Source: Myxocyprinus asiaticus
Taxonomy: Eukaryota; Chordata; Actinopteri; Cypriniformes; Catostomidae
Direction: 5' to 3'
Length of the DNA: 64,000 nucleotides
NCBI RefSeq assembly: GCF_019703515.2
Contig: NC_059349.1
Location: 26,718,744-26,782,743, forward strand
Numbering within the stretch: position 1 is the first letter of the stretch; each line of letters starts with the position of its first letter. The notes under the pieces were generated by a model, which was not told the origin of the DNA, ran no database searches, and saw nothing but the letters and a program-made list of their open reading frames with translations. The position numbers and the translations under genes are program-made. Positions 11,601 through 22,379 of this stretch are shown here, piece after piece.

Positions 11601-14600
11601 ATGCACAAGTTCTTTCTTATTCGTCGGAGGCGAAAAATAATCAATGGCCTGCACCTTAGGTTGTACAGGTCGAACTTGTCCCCGCCCCACAGTCTTACCC
11701 AAATAAACAACCGTTGCTTGGGCAAATTCACATTTGGCCAGATTAATCGTAAGCCTGGCTTCCACGAAAAAAAAAGCACTTCAATCCTTTGAAGATGTTG
11801 TTCCCGTGTCGCTATATATGACAACGTCATCGAAGTAAACCGCACATCCATCTAATCCACGATTAATTAAACACTGAAATGTACAAGGGGCATTGTGCAG
11901 ACCAAAACTCATAACCCGATTAGAATATAGCCCAGATAGAGTGATAAACGCAGAAATTTCTCGAGCCCGAGGGGTCAGAGGTACTTGATAGTACCCTTTA
12001 AGCAAATCAAATTTACTTACAAACCGAGCCGAACCCACATAGTCAATGCAGTCATCCATTATAGGAAGTTGGAAATAATCTGACTTTGTCACCAAATTTA
12101 CATTCTGATACAGAAACAAAAAGTTTTATCCGGTTTACTCACAAGGAGACACAGCGATGCCCAGCTAGAATAAGATGGCTCAGCTAACCCATTATCCAAC
12201 TGGTATTTTACTTCACCTTCTAGATACTTTTGTTTTACAGGAGAAACTCTGTAAAAACACTAACAAATTATATCATGCTCAATTAAATTGGTACACTTAG
12301 GAACATCTGAAAACAGAAGGGAACATTACAATTAATCCGACTTTAATTCGGTGCGCTTTTCTTCTCACAGGTATTTGAGTAAACCATCCAGATCTGCCAA
12401 TTTTTCAGCCTTGGCTGTAATACACAGTCATCGAGACTGACATCATCATCTACAAAAATCTGAGGAGAGCAAACAGTCATCTCACTGCTCACAGCTAGCG
12501 CAGCTGTTTTCACCTCTGTCACTTCAGAGCTAAAGGCTGACAAATAATGAGGCTTCAACAAGTTAAGGTGGCAAAGCTGAGTAGAGCGGTTGCGGTCCGG
12601 AGTAGATATCAAATAATTTTGTTCGGAGCTCTGGCGCACCACAGAATAAGGACCAGAATATTTAGCCTAAAACGGGGACCCTGGAATAGGCAACAATGCC
12701 AAAACCTGTTCACCCTCATTAAACACTCGAGATTCGGCCCCACGATCATACCATTTCTTTATTTTAGCTTGAGCTTTGATTGAATTTTTCCCAGCCAATT
12801 TGCATGCCAAAAGAAGGCTGCGGTGAAAACCATGCACATAATCAAATTCACTGGGGGGGTCGGAATTTTCCAATCCATCTTTAATAATCCAGATAATGGC
12901 CCTCTGACTTTGTCCAAAAACGTAATCATTTGGACATAAACCAGTACTATCTTGAGTAACCTCCCGAGCAGCCAACAACTCTCAATCTTTATCAAGTTCA
13001 ACACAATATGCATGCAGTAACAATTTTAAAGTCTGATGGAAACGCTCCAGAGCGCCTTGGTTTTGGGCATGATAAGCACTACTCTGATTATGTTTAACAC
13101 GTAGATGTTTCAACACCTTTGCAAACATTTCCGACGTAAAATTAGTACCCCGTTCACTCTGAATGTCCTTTGGGATGCCAAAAATATTAATAAACTGTCA
13201 CAGTGCTAACAATCAACTTGGTTGTAATCGATCTTAAAGATTAAGCAGCGGTATAACGAGTTGGTTGAGACAACACCATTAGAATATACTTGCAGCCAGA
13301 TTTTGAGGTAGTGAGCCGACACAATCGACAATCAGATGTTCAAAAGGACTGCTCACGGCTGGAATTAGATACAGGGGTGCTAGCTTAATAGTCTGATTCG
13401 GCTTCCCTGTCAACTGACAGGTGTGACAGGTCTTCACAAAACAATATCTCAATATCTCTTTTTGAGTGAGGCCAGTAAAAGTGTCGCAACAAATTTTCAT
13501 AGTTTTTTTAACCCCAAAGTGCCCAGCTACGTTGCCATGTACTGTCTGCAGTACCAAGCTTCGAAATGTGATCGGTACAGCAATTTGAAATGTTGGATTA
13601 TCTTCTGCACAATTAAGATATGTTGTCCATTTTCGCAGCAGCAAACCGTCCTGCACGAAATAACCAGATTATACATGTTGTGCTTCTTCTAAAGCTCAGC
13701 CAAATCCGCATCTCCCTTTTGTGCTGAAATGAACTCATTGTGGATTAAAGTAGGTGACAAAATGCATTCAACTTTGAACTTTTAGACTTTGTTTTACCCC
13801 GAAAAACAAACACATGACTCCTGGTTACTGCACAAGCTGTAAACACATTGGGAAAGTCTTGAACACATTTGTCAGTTTCAGAAGGAGTAGACAGCACGGT
13901 TTTAACTATGGGTGGTGGAACATCAGGCCACACTCGATCCCCATCTAAATTATTTCCCATTATCAAGTGTACTCCTTCTATGGGTAACGAACGACAAACA
14001 GCAATTGTTACCTCTCCTTGCATAAGTTCTGACTTGCAATTTTATGCAGCGGAGATGAAAATGTTTGTAATCCAATTCCTCGAATCAGAACACAACTCCC
14101 TGTACTTGATTCAGAAGAGAAAGGCAAAACAGACTCAAAAATTAACGACTCGGATGTTTCAGTATCACAGAGTATTTTGACAGATACCGGCTGAGAATTA
14201 CCAACCAAAGACACAAACCCATCTGTAATGAAGGGGGCATAATTTGTTCCAAGTTCAGACCAATCAAATAAAAAAACAACACTGCTCCTCAGCAGACACC
14301 TCAGGCCTCTCAAAACCAGTGATGTCAATAGAGGTTGCCATCGCCATCGGCTTTACAACTGGCGAGTCATTTACCAACATGGCATCAGCAGAGGAAAGAA
14401 CAGGTGCAGCTCATCCAACAGACTTTGCAGAAGCTTTGCTCCTCATACCTTTAGCATGTAGAGCGGGACAATAATTACAAGTGGACGGTTTTACGTGTGT
14501 TCTGATCAAATTTGGAAGAAGAGGCAAACTCTCTACGGAAACGAGCAGGGCTGTGCTCTCTATGTCCGAAATCACAGTGTGAATGATCCTTCGTAGGGCT

Positions 14601-17600
14601 TTTGTGGGTAAGTACGAACTCGTCCACTAAAACGGCAGCTTCAGCAGCTGTCTTAACTTTGTTTTTTTATATATGTACAATCTGGAACTATGTTTTCAAA
14701 TTGTTCCAATACAGTCAAGTCGCACAAATCCTCAAACATTTTCACCTCAACAGCACTACACCAGCGGTTAATAAAAACGTTCATCTCCCTGGCCAACTCT
14801 ACATGTGTTTGCTTGTCTCCCTTCTTCCAACTCCTGAACCGCTGTCTATAAGCTTCAGGAACTAATTCGTACACTTTTAAAACTGCTTCCTTTCACTGCC
14901 TTGTAATTTTTCCTATCCGTCACTGATAATGGCTTCCTGGGCTTTCCCAATAAACACTCTGTAGTAACAAAGTGCGCACCGAGTCACCCTAGTTCTGATC
15001 ATCTACAATGTTTTCAAATGATGAAAAAAAAAAAAAAACTCATATCTGGATGGCTTTCATTGAATTTCAGCAACATTTTTATCATGCCAGATAGTTTACT
15101 CCACTCTGAACTCTAACTTCAAACAGCAGTTTTGATCGCTCTTTTTCTTGGGCTAGTTTTGCCACCTCCAATTCATTCACTCGTTCACATTGTTTTAACT
15201 TTTCAAACTCCAAGAACTGTTCATTATCTCACTCTTTAACCTCCAAGCGTCGTTGCTGCATTTGCATTTTAAGCAGTTCTTTTTGTTGTTCAGATGTTAA
15301 GCTGACATTAGTTGGAGACATATGGCGAGCCCACACGGCGTAGTCGCAGCTAAAGGATTTTAAAAAATCACTTCCAATTCAGCGAGGTGCTCTTAAACCC
15401 TTTGCCTAAGCTGTGCTAGCTTCCAACCTTTTTGTTCAACAACTTTATGTAATTGATCTTTCGTTAAACCATTTATTAATTCTTCCAATGGAGCTGCAAA
15501 AAATTAACTCAAGTCCATTTTGAGAAAACAAGACAGAATACTTATGGTTTACAAACGAATACAATTTTCCGGAACTTACCAAACAACAACGTAAGCCAAA
15601 ACAAACAAAACGAATGGCCTCAATAACAACTTTCAACTACACATGCTCAGCAATCAATCAAATGCGGTGCAGCTATTTGTGTCGGATCATGTGAAGGGAG
15701 AAATATATTCTCTAAGGAGCATCCCCGCATCTAACCAATTCAAAAATCGAACTAATCTTCAACCTAGTCTTCAGTGTACCCACATTACGGCTTGACTACA
15801 AACAGTTGCCCTGCATCCGACACACCAAAAACAACAAAGTACAATAAAAAAGGCAAAAAAACAAAAGTTTCAATAATTCACATTTCTCACCAACTCGCAC
15901 TCAGCAACACCCGCACTTACCACTGGACATCTGCGTTGAATTCGTCCCCCCAAAATGCAGAGACGATCAATGCTTCCCCTCACTCCCAGAACTTAAAACT
16001 CAAACTCCCGGATGAGCCTCCATATGTTACACATGCCTGGCTGTAGGCGGGCAACATGAAAAAGAGGCAATACTCAAATTAGCATAAAGAAATACATTTA
16101 TTTAGAGGAAAAATGTAAATGTTCTCAAAGTATCCAAAATAACAGTCAAACAAGCCCCCAAAAGTGCTGAAAGCAAGGGAAGAGACCTCTCACTAGAAGG
16201 AACAGCTCTTTTATCCTTTTGTCCATCCACTGAGCAATCAAGGAAAGGACCCACACCTGCTGTCATTCTGCGAAGGAGAAATGAAACACAAAGCAAACAA
16301 CAGACAGGGCCATCACGCACTATTAAACATAGCCGTGAGTTCTACTGTCGATTTTTTACGATGTGACTTCGCCAAGTGTTTTAGTGATCTCCGATCATGA
16401 TCATTCAAGATTTTTTTCTTCCCCGAAGCTGATGGTTCACCACTATCCTTCCAGGTTTTAATAATGCGTTGGACAAATCTGAACCCAATTCCAGTAATTT
16501 CAGCAATCTCTTTAGTTGTTTTCTGAGCTTGATGCAGGCCAATAATTTGCCCCTTCTGAAACACAGTAACATCTTAACATCACTGGATATGTCTTCTGAC
16601 ATGGTTAATTAAGAAATGAGAATCTACACACTGCATCAGTTAGGGTTCAAAGAATTGTTGCCAGCTGAAACATACTAATCACTGCAATAATGATCCAATC
16701 ATAGGCTCTTAAGTATCTGCTTATTTAAATCCAAATGACAACTTTTTTTTTTTTGTGCATTTCTTTCTTTATAGTGTGGAAGGCTTTGTTTTGGAAAATG
16801 TTTAGCATTATCATTACATTTTGTTTTGTTTTCTTTCCTACGAAGGAAGTAAATACATTTTTATAGGAAAAGTAGTATATGTAGAGTCAAATTTCAGCAC
16901 TTTTAAAATCTGCGATTTAATCGTGATTTAAACAGTACTGACAGTACTAATAATAACATATTAGCCTCTTGCTTCGGAAACAGATTGCTTCTTATTTCTT
17001 TCTAAATTTCAGGACACTGCTGGGCAGGAAAGGTACAGGACCATCACCACAGCATACTATCGTGGAGCTATGGGCTTCATTCTTATGTATGACATCACCA
17101 ATGAGGATTCCTTTAATGCTGTTCAGGACTGGTACGATAGTATTTTTAAAAATAGATTGGTACTAACGTTTGTATGCACGTCATTAAAATTACTGATTTG
17201 GTACAGTGTAGCCTAGTTTCTGTAATGCCAAATGTCCCTAAATTAACAATGTTATTGATCTTAATTACCCCTCACTCTTTGTAGGTCCACGCAAATTAAG
17301 ACATATTCGTGGGACAATGCTCAAGTGCTGCTGGTGGGAAATAAGTGTGACATGGATGATGAGAGGGTAGTTGCTTCAGAAAGAGGAAGACAGTTGTCCG
17401 AACAGCTAGGTGAGCATGAGTCTTTTACATAGCATGCTTTACACTTTTGTGTCCTACCATTCATTCTTACAATTCACTAGAGCTGCATGATTATTTCACT
17501 CGATATAGGAATCACTATTATTCATTTCAATCAATTGAATTTACATTAAAATACTTATTTTGTTTAGGGAAAATGCATATTATACAGTATTTTTTATATA

Positions 17601-18135
17601 GGCTAAAAAAATGCTGAGAACTGTTTCTAAATTACTTAATTGCTGCTTGATATCAGTAAATCAAGACATTGCCTAAATAGACAACTGCACATTGGCCCTC
17701 ATAGCAGCATGAAAAACAAAACATATTTGAAAATTATATACAGAAAGAGAGCAATGCGACAATACTCGCACCCTTCCATCCTGTTGTAATCAAAGAAGCT
17801 CAAAGTTTACACAGTTTCATGCTACTTTTTAACCTTTTACTCACTGACTATCCTCAAGTTTTCAGGATGTTTTCCTTAGCCCTTTTAATTAATTTGAATA
17901 CAATAGTGCCTTTATTAAAATTTTATCTCTCTTGACTGTCACAGGCTTTGAGTATTTTGAGGCCAGTGCCAAGGACAACATCAATGTGAAGCAGACGTTT
18001 GAGCGACTGGTGGACATCATCTGTGAGAGGATGTCCGAGGGCCTGGAGTCTGGTGATCCCTCTGTCACTGGAAACAAACAGTGTCCTCAGCTCACGGAGC
18101 AGCCGCAGCGCTCCCACAAGGACTGTGCTTGCTAA
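8693..18135 (+). CDS. rab3a: Rab3A small GTPase, complete coding region
   Basis: Rab3A is a prenylated GTPase of synaptic and secretory vesicles that controls late steps of calcium-triggered exocytosis. Coding exons: 8693-8920, 17013-17131, 17285-17409, 17945-18135. All have GT/AG borders, and they join to 663 bases, a 220-residue protein, the same length as mammalian Rab3A. The start ATG directly follows an acceptor (gttgcag). Visible motifs: P-loop GNSSVGKT (residues 29-36), switch I with STVGID, DTAGQE (77-82), NKCD, EASAK, and the C-terminal CAC double-geranylgeranylation signal. Residues 1-76 are nearly identical to mammalian Rab3A. The intron between 8920 and 17013 is swollen by a Tc1 plus a gypsy insertion. 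The b, c and d paralogues are less likely because the N-terminus and C-terminus match Rab3A. Confidence 0.95.
8921..9686 (+). other. rab3a intron 2, 5' part
   Basis: No gene is seen. An AT-rich dispersed repeat ('cttaatcacgatttaatgc', near 9232) has a partial counterpart near 16910-16930 on the other side of the Tc1. This suggests the Tc1 entered an older repeat. Confidence 0.35.
9700..10426 (-). pseudogene. Tc1 transposase catalytic part
   Basis: The frame holds the Tc1 DDE region: [15 protein letters not shown] (first Asp), [10 protein letters not shown], and FQDDNAKIH (second Asp). In a shifted frame near 9880-9920 it has the [12 protein letters not shown] motif with the third acidic residue. 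Frame breaks after the second Asp show it is dead. It continues the N-terminal part at 16313-16564. Confidence 0.8.
10427..10709 (-). repeat. gypsy 3' LTR
   Basis: A ~283-base direct copy of 16025-16319, beginning 'tgttacacatgcctgg' and ending 'gggccatcacac' on the + strand. It differs from the other LTR by scattered substitutions and by lacking a ~10-base 'ttagcataaa' segment. An AAGGGAGGG-type polypurine tract (on the - strand) lies just inside, near 10712-10722. Confidence 0.85.
11050..12119 (-). pseudogene. gypsy reverse transcriptase and RNase H remnant
   Basis: 12119-11781 carries RT fingers and palm ([28 protein letters not shown], and the YFDD catalytic box near 11820-11845). 11765-11427 is the thumb/connection ([20 protein letters not shown]). 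11449-11162 is RNase H ([42 protein letters not shown]). The parts lie in different frames, so it cannot make one polyprotein. Nothing like integrase follows before the 3' LTR. Confidence 0.85.
12667..13656 (-). pseudogene. gypsy integrase remnant
   Basis: 13656-13279 holds the HHCC zinc-binding region ([15 protein letters not shown], then [12 protein letters not shown]) and the beginning of the core, [11 protein letters not shown], with the first catalytic Asp. The core continues in shifted frames to ~12960, and 12978-12667 has the C-terminal part ([40 protein letters not shown]). Several stops interrupt it. It is upstream of RT in element orientation. Confidence 0.8.
14008..14328 (-). pseudogene. 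gypsy aspartic protease remnant
   Basis: The frame contains a retropepsin-like segment ([21 protein letters not shown]). The active-site DTG is here DTE, so it would be inactive even without the surrounding frame breaks. It lies between gag and integrase as expected for pol. Confidence 0.55.
14640..15350 (-). pseudogene. gypsy gag remnant with SCAN-like segment
   Basis: A short open segment at 14874-14653 encodes [17 protein letters not shown], then FINRWC and [13 protein letters not shown]. The last part resembles the LVLEQFLTILP core of vertebrate SCAN domains. Family knowledge: SCAN domains have been proposed to derive from the Gag capsid of Gmr1-like gypsy elements, which fits the pol order here. 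The frame is broken on both sides. Confidence 0.65.
16005..16022 (-). other. primer-binding site, tRNA-Pro type
   Basis: Two bases inside the 5' LTR, the - strand reads TGGAGGCTCATCCGGGAG. It matches the complement of the 3' end of vertebrate tRNA-Pro at 15 of 18 positions (tRNA sequence recalled from memory), including the leading TGG. It is a slightly decayed primer site. Confidence 0.6.
16025..16319 (-). repeat. gypsy 5' LTR
   Basis: A ~295-base direct repeat of 10427-10709, adjacent to the primer-binding site and therefore the 5' LTR of this minus-strand element. The point differences from its partner show the insertion is not recent. Confidence 0.85.
16313..16564 (-). pseudogene. Tc1 transposase N-terminus
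   Basis: The frame encodes a Tc1-type paired helix-turn-helix region ([30 protein letters not shown]) that binds the terminal repeats. It runs into the gypsy LTR at 16319 and resumes at about 10426 on the other side. It is therefore one transposase interrupted by the insertion. Not functional. Confidence 0.8.
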
Positions 18136-18372
18136 GGGTTGCTCTCACCAACTTTACCAACATTTTCCTGCAGACTGAACAATGGACCACTCTATAAAGG
18201 AAGGCTTTGGTAGGAGTCAACCTCATAGAAGAGGTTATGTGATGTTGCTCAGAGGCTGTCTTCAGCACATTTTTTTGTTTTGTTTCTTTCTTATCTTATT
18301 AGTATTGCAACCAGTGCTATTTTTATCTCTTACTGATTTGGCAGCATATTTAGAGCAGGCTAAAAGACTTAA

Positions 18373-19030
18373 AGGGATAGCTCACCCAAAAATTTTAATT
18401 TAATTAATTTTAATTTACTCACCCTCATGCCATCTCAGATGTGTATGACTTTCTTCTGCTAAACAAAAGTGAAGATTTTTAGAAGAATATCTCAGCTCTG
18501 TACTGGGTCCATACAATGCAAGTCAACAAGGTCCAAGACTTTTATGCTGCCTGTATGTGTTTTTTGAGATTCAAAGTAATCAATAAGACTACAGGTGTGG
18601 GTGAGAAACCAATTCATATATAAGTTATTTTTTATTATAAATGATCTTCCCTGCCCAATAGGGAGTGTTATGCACGAAGAATGCGAATCGCCAAAAACAA
18701 AAGAAGAAAGCGCTTAGGAGAGCTGTTTGAAAGTGGAGATTTATAGTAAAAAAGACTTAAATATTGATACACCCACAACTATCATATTGTTTCTGAAGAC
18801 ATGGATTTAACCACTGAAGTTATAAGGATTACTTTTATGCTGCATTTATGTGCTTTTTGGAGCTTCAAGATTTTGGACCCTGTTGACCTGCAGTGGACCA
18901 ACAGAGCTGAATTATTCTTCTAGAAATCTTAATTTGTGTGTTGAGCAGAAGAAAAAAGGCATACACATATTGGATTGCATTAGGGTGAGTAAATGGTGAG
19001 AGAATTTTCATTTTGGGGTGAACTATCCCT
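18373..19030. repeat. TTAA palindromic MITE (copy C, complete)
   Basis: A complete element flanked by TTAA on both sides (18369-18372 and 19031-19034), with terminal inverted repeats 'agggatagctcaccc' and 'gggtgaactatccct'. The two halves are complementary along most of the length, so the RNA could fold into a long hairpin. It begins ~237 bases after the rab3a stop and is probably transcribed in the 3' UTR. Confidence 0.8.
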
Positions 19031-20773
19031 TTAAATGCCATATTTGGACAGAAGTATATTTTGGATAATGCATGAATATTGAGTCACTTGTTATTGTTGC
19101 ACTGTATCTTCTAAAATATTCTCTAAAAGTTGTTAAACATTCAGAAGCATTTTGTATGTAGATTTTGAGTTTGATAGAGGCCAAATTTACACGAACATCC
19201 TCATTGCCAAGAAATATTTTATTCTTGTCTAAACAATCAATATATAAAAACTATTATCATAAATCATCACTCTCATTGGTGTTCAAGGATAGAAATCTTA
19301 AGTCTGAAATTAAAAAGTAAAAACTGATTGCACATTATATTTTCCCTATTACTTTCAACCAACAGCAGGTGTATTTTGTAAAACATATGAGATAAGTAAA
19401 AGTATATGTTATATGTGGTAAAAGATGTAATTAAGAAGAATTTATATATGTGTGGTTAATTGCTTATGGTTTTTGAAATTTGAATTTATGAATTGAAGTG
19501 GTATTTCAGGATTTCAGTGCTACATGATTGATGCATGGTCTGCTTTTACTCTACTGGTGGACTCAAACTCTGATTTTACTGTTAAGAAAATGTGCGAAAT
19601 GTGTGCTTGTCTGTGTGCATGTTCGTATGTCATCCTAGTATCGTTTTTTTTGTTTTGTTTTAGAAGGGTAGATGATGATTGCTGTTATTCTCCAGGTTGA
19701 AAACATAAAGCTTTAATGAAGAGAAACTTGATCAAAGAGTAGCAGCAGGGGTTTTGGGAATGATTTTAATTAACAAAGACATATTAAAATTGTAATATTA
19801 AAACAAATTTATTGTTGTTATTATCTTTTTTTATTTTATTTAGGTGCTCATTTTGGTTTAATAAAGCTTTTACACTACAAATACTAAAGGCTGGATATGC
19901 ACCACTGGTGGATCACTTGTAACCGTTAAGTCATTAGAGTATTGAATTGAGTTAGTGCACACAATAATATTACTGTATGTTAATGCTTTATTTATTACTT
20001 ATTTATTTTCATGCATTTTTAATCGGTGTATTGTGTTTTGTATTAAAGCAATTGAGGACCGTTTTTGAGTGTCAACTACTGCAGTACTTCAACCTTAGGT
20101 GATTCTTGTAGAATAAGTCAGGACCCCTTAAATGTGTCACTTTTTTAATCAGTAACGCAAAGGGGGACAAATTTGAAATGTCTGTAGAAATAGCACGTAC
20201 TAGATTCCCTTATGCAATTCAGAAGCTTTGCTGTACCAAATAGTCACTGGATATGCAGGGACACTTTGTGTTTTGCAGATGTATAATTGATGAGTTCATG
20301 AAATGTATACCTTTCATTTATATCCTGTTTACAGTCCATCTTAAACATATAACAGCAAACTCATTGGGATATACTTTTTATACAGAGAAATCAACATGTT
20401 AGTGAGCTTTATCTCCAGAGAAGTCACTGTTAAAATTTGAAGCCATAAAACTAAGCTTGGTTTTAAGACTTCTTTTGTAGTGTGTCTGGCAGTTTGAGTT
20501 GCTCTTTTGTTTTGTTTTTTGGTAAATTGATTGTACACATTGTACAATACATGTTCCACAAATTGCCCTCTGACATTATCCCATCTCCTTAACCAAAACA
20601 AGAAAAACAAAAATTACAAATATGTTTTAAGTAATATACATCATGTAATGCTGTTTTTCACCCTGAAATAGAATGGTTAGACTAAACCACTGTATAAGCA
20701 GCTGACTGTACTCTATAAACAGGACACTCAATGTTATGAGTTTTATTCAGAAATGGCCACATGCCATGAACTA

Positions 20774-20779
20774 AATAAA
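20774..20779 (+). terminator. candidate rab3a poly(A) signal
   Basis: Canonical AATAAA in 'ctaaataaaagcttt', the most distal strong signal before the zic-like gene. An earlier AATAAA near 19859 is an alternative. Confidence 0.4.
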
Positions 20780-20780
20780 A

Positions 20781-21370
20781 GCTTTGTTTGAAATCTCTTG
20801 TGTTGTTCAGTTATTTCATATTTGGATTTGCCTCTCATTGGGATAAGGCTTCTATTGCTCTGTGAAGCAACCAAGAGTACCCTGATAAAGACTCTGTGTC
20901 TTCAGACTATTTATTTATTTATTTACTGAGGAATGACAAGTGCACAGATGCTTAATAAAGAGAGTCTGGGGAATTGAAATCATGCATAGTTAAATGCATA
21001 AATTGCTTTCTTTCAAAGCATTGTCTCACAATCTAAACATTTTCTCATGGAGATCAAAGAGCCACTGAGATTTAATGGATGGATGTTTTACGAGTAGGAG
21101 TCAAGAACAGCCTGTTATAACACAGTTATAAATATATTACAAGTGTTATTTTCTTTTTTGTAAATATATTACAAGTGTTATTTATTAAAGTATTACATTC
21201 CTATATTTTATAGGAATGACTGCATTTGGGTCTTGTGTTTAGATGTTTATGGATAATGCAGCTGATGGAGAGGCTGATGTCTGTTCACGATTAACACCAT
21301 AGACAATTGTGTCCTCCCCAGTTTACTACATACCGGGTGAGTTTTGGTATTATCATGACTTCGCCCATGA
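20781..21370. other. intergenic, junction of two synteny blocks
   Basis: No gene or named repeat is seen, except short 'tatttattt' and repeated 'aaatatattacaagtgttattt' units at ~21130-21185. It separates the pde4c-rab3a block from the zic-agtr1-gyg1 block. Confidence 0.4.
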
Positions 21371-22379
21371 ATCCTCTTTCACCACAACATTTTCCTTGGA
21401 TCTTTTGCTCCGCAACACAAATTTCAAGTTTCTTGGGGACTGTATGACTCTTCAAACTGTACGGATGGTGTTTCTGTTGCCGAGCATGGATTTTATCAAG
21501 AACAAGAGGCACATTGGAAGACAAACTGTTTTACGCCCTTTACTCCAACAGGAGAGCTTTGCTACAGACAGGAGCTGAATGAACAAATAAGAGGAGTAAT
21601 GACGATGCTCAACAGTTCAGATGCGACGGGCACGCATATTCATCTGCAGCCTAGGGACACCTTTCTGAACTTTAATGAGTTAAGTGAAAGTTTCACATGC
21701 CAGTGGCTGGAGAAGTCCAGGAGGCCACAGTCTTGTAAGAAGACCTACTGCACAATGAGGGAGCTCATCTCATATCTGACAGCTGAACATGTTGATGGGT
21801 CGATGAAATCTAATTATATTTGCTTATGGGAGGATTGTTTCCATGCAAAGAAACCATTTAAGGCCAAATATAAACTGATCAATTACATGAGAGTACACAC
21901 AGGTGAAAAGACTTTTCAGGGTTCCTATGGATATGGAAAGGAGTTTACACAGACAGAAAACCTGAAACTTCATGAAAGAACACATACAGGTAATGACAAT
22001 AGACCAAACAATTCTATCACAATATCAAGCACAACTTTTTTTTCTAAAATAATATATATATATATATATATATGTCTCGATTCTTTTGAAAATGTATATT
22101 ATTTTGCATACATGAATTTTACATAAATTGATTTTCCCTCTATGGTACTGTGTTGCCTCCAGGCAACATAGCCTATTTTAGTTTTTTTTTTTTTATAAAA
22201 TGAGACACCCATTTAATTGGTCAATGCTATCTCAGGGGAGGAGAACTCAAATACTAACCAATGAAAATGCAAAAAAGTGGTCACATGACCTATAGGGGTC
22301 CATTTTGTTTCCTCTTTCAGCACATGTGCACATGTCACATGGATCCATATTTTCTCCAATGAAAAGTGCATTTTTCACA

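Larger units (their letters stand above)
10427..16319 (-). mobile_element. Ty3/gypsy retrotransposon, Gmr1-type domain order
   Basis: A 5.9-kb LTR element runs antisense to rab3a. In element orientation the order is LTR (16319-16025), primer-binding site, gag with SCAN-like region (~15.3-14.6 kb), protease (~14.3-14.0), integrase (13656-12667), reverse transcriptase (12119-11427), RNase H (11449-~11050), polypurine tract (~10720), LTR (10709-10427). Ordinary gypsy elements have integrase last; integrase before RT is the order reported for Gmr1-like elements of deuterostomes. Every ORF carries stops or frameshifts. CACT at 10423-10426 and 16318-16321 is the likely 4-base target duplication in the Tc1 transposase. 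Confidence 0.85.
9687..16765 (-). mobile_element. Tc1-like transposon split by a gypsy element
   Basis: Both ends share an imperfect inverted end with an A-run followed by GTTG: 'cccaaaaaaaaagttgc' near 9694, and the complementary 'caactttttttttttt' near 16739. The transposase is read on the - strand: the helix-turn-helix N-terminus at 16564-16313 and the catalytic part from 10394 downwards. The middle is occupied by a 5.9-kb LTR element. Exact outer borders are uncertain by ~20 bases. Confidence 0.75.
18136..20780 (+). other. rab3a 3' UTR
   Basis: A long non-coding stretch after the rab3a stop, containing a complete MITE (18373-19030) and several AATAAA-like sites. The most distal canonical one is 20774-20779. 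Long 3' UTRs are normal for fish rab3a-type neuronal genes, but the true end is not proven. Confidence 0.5.
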
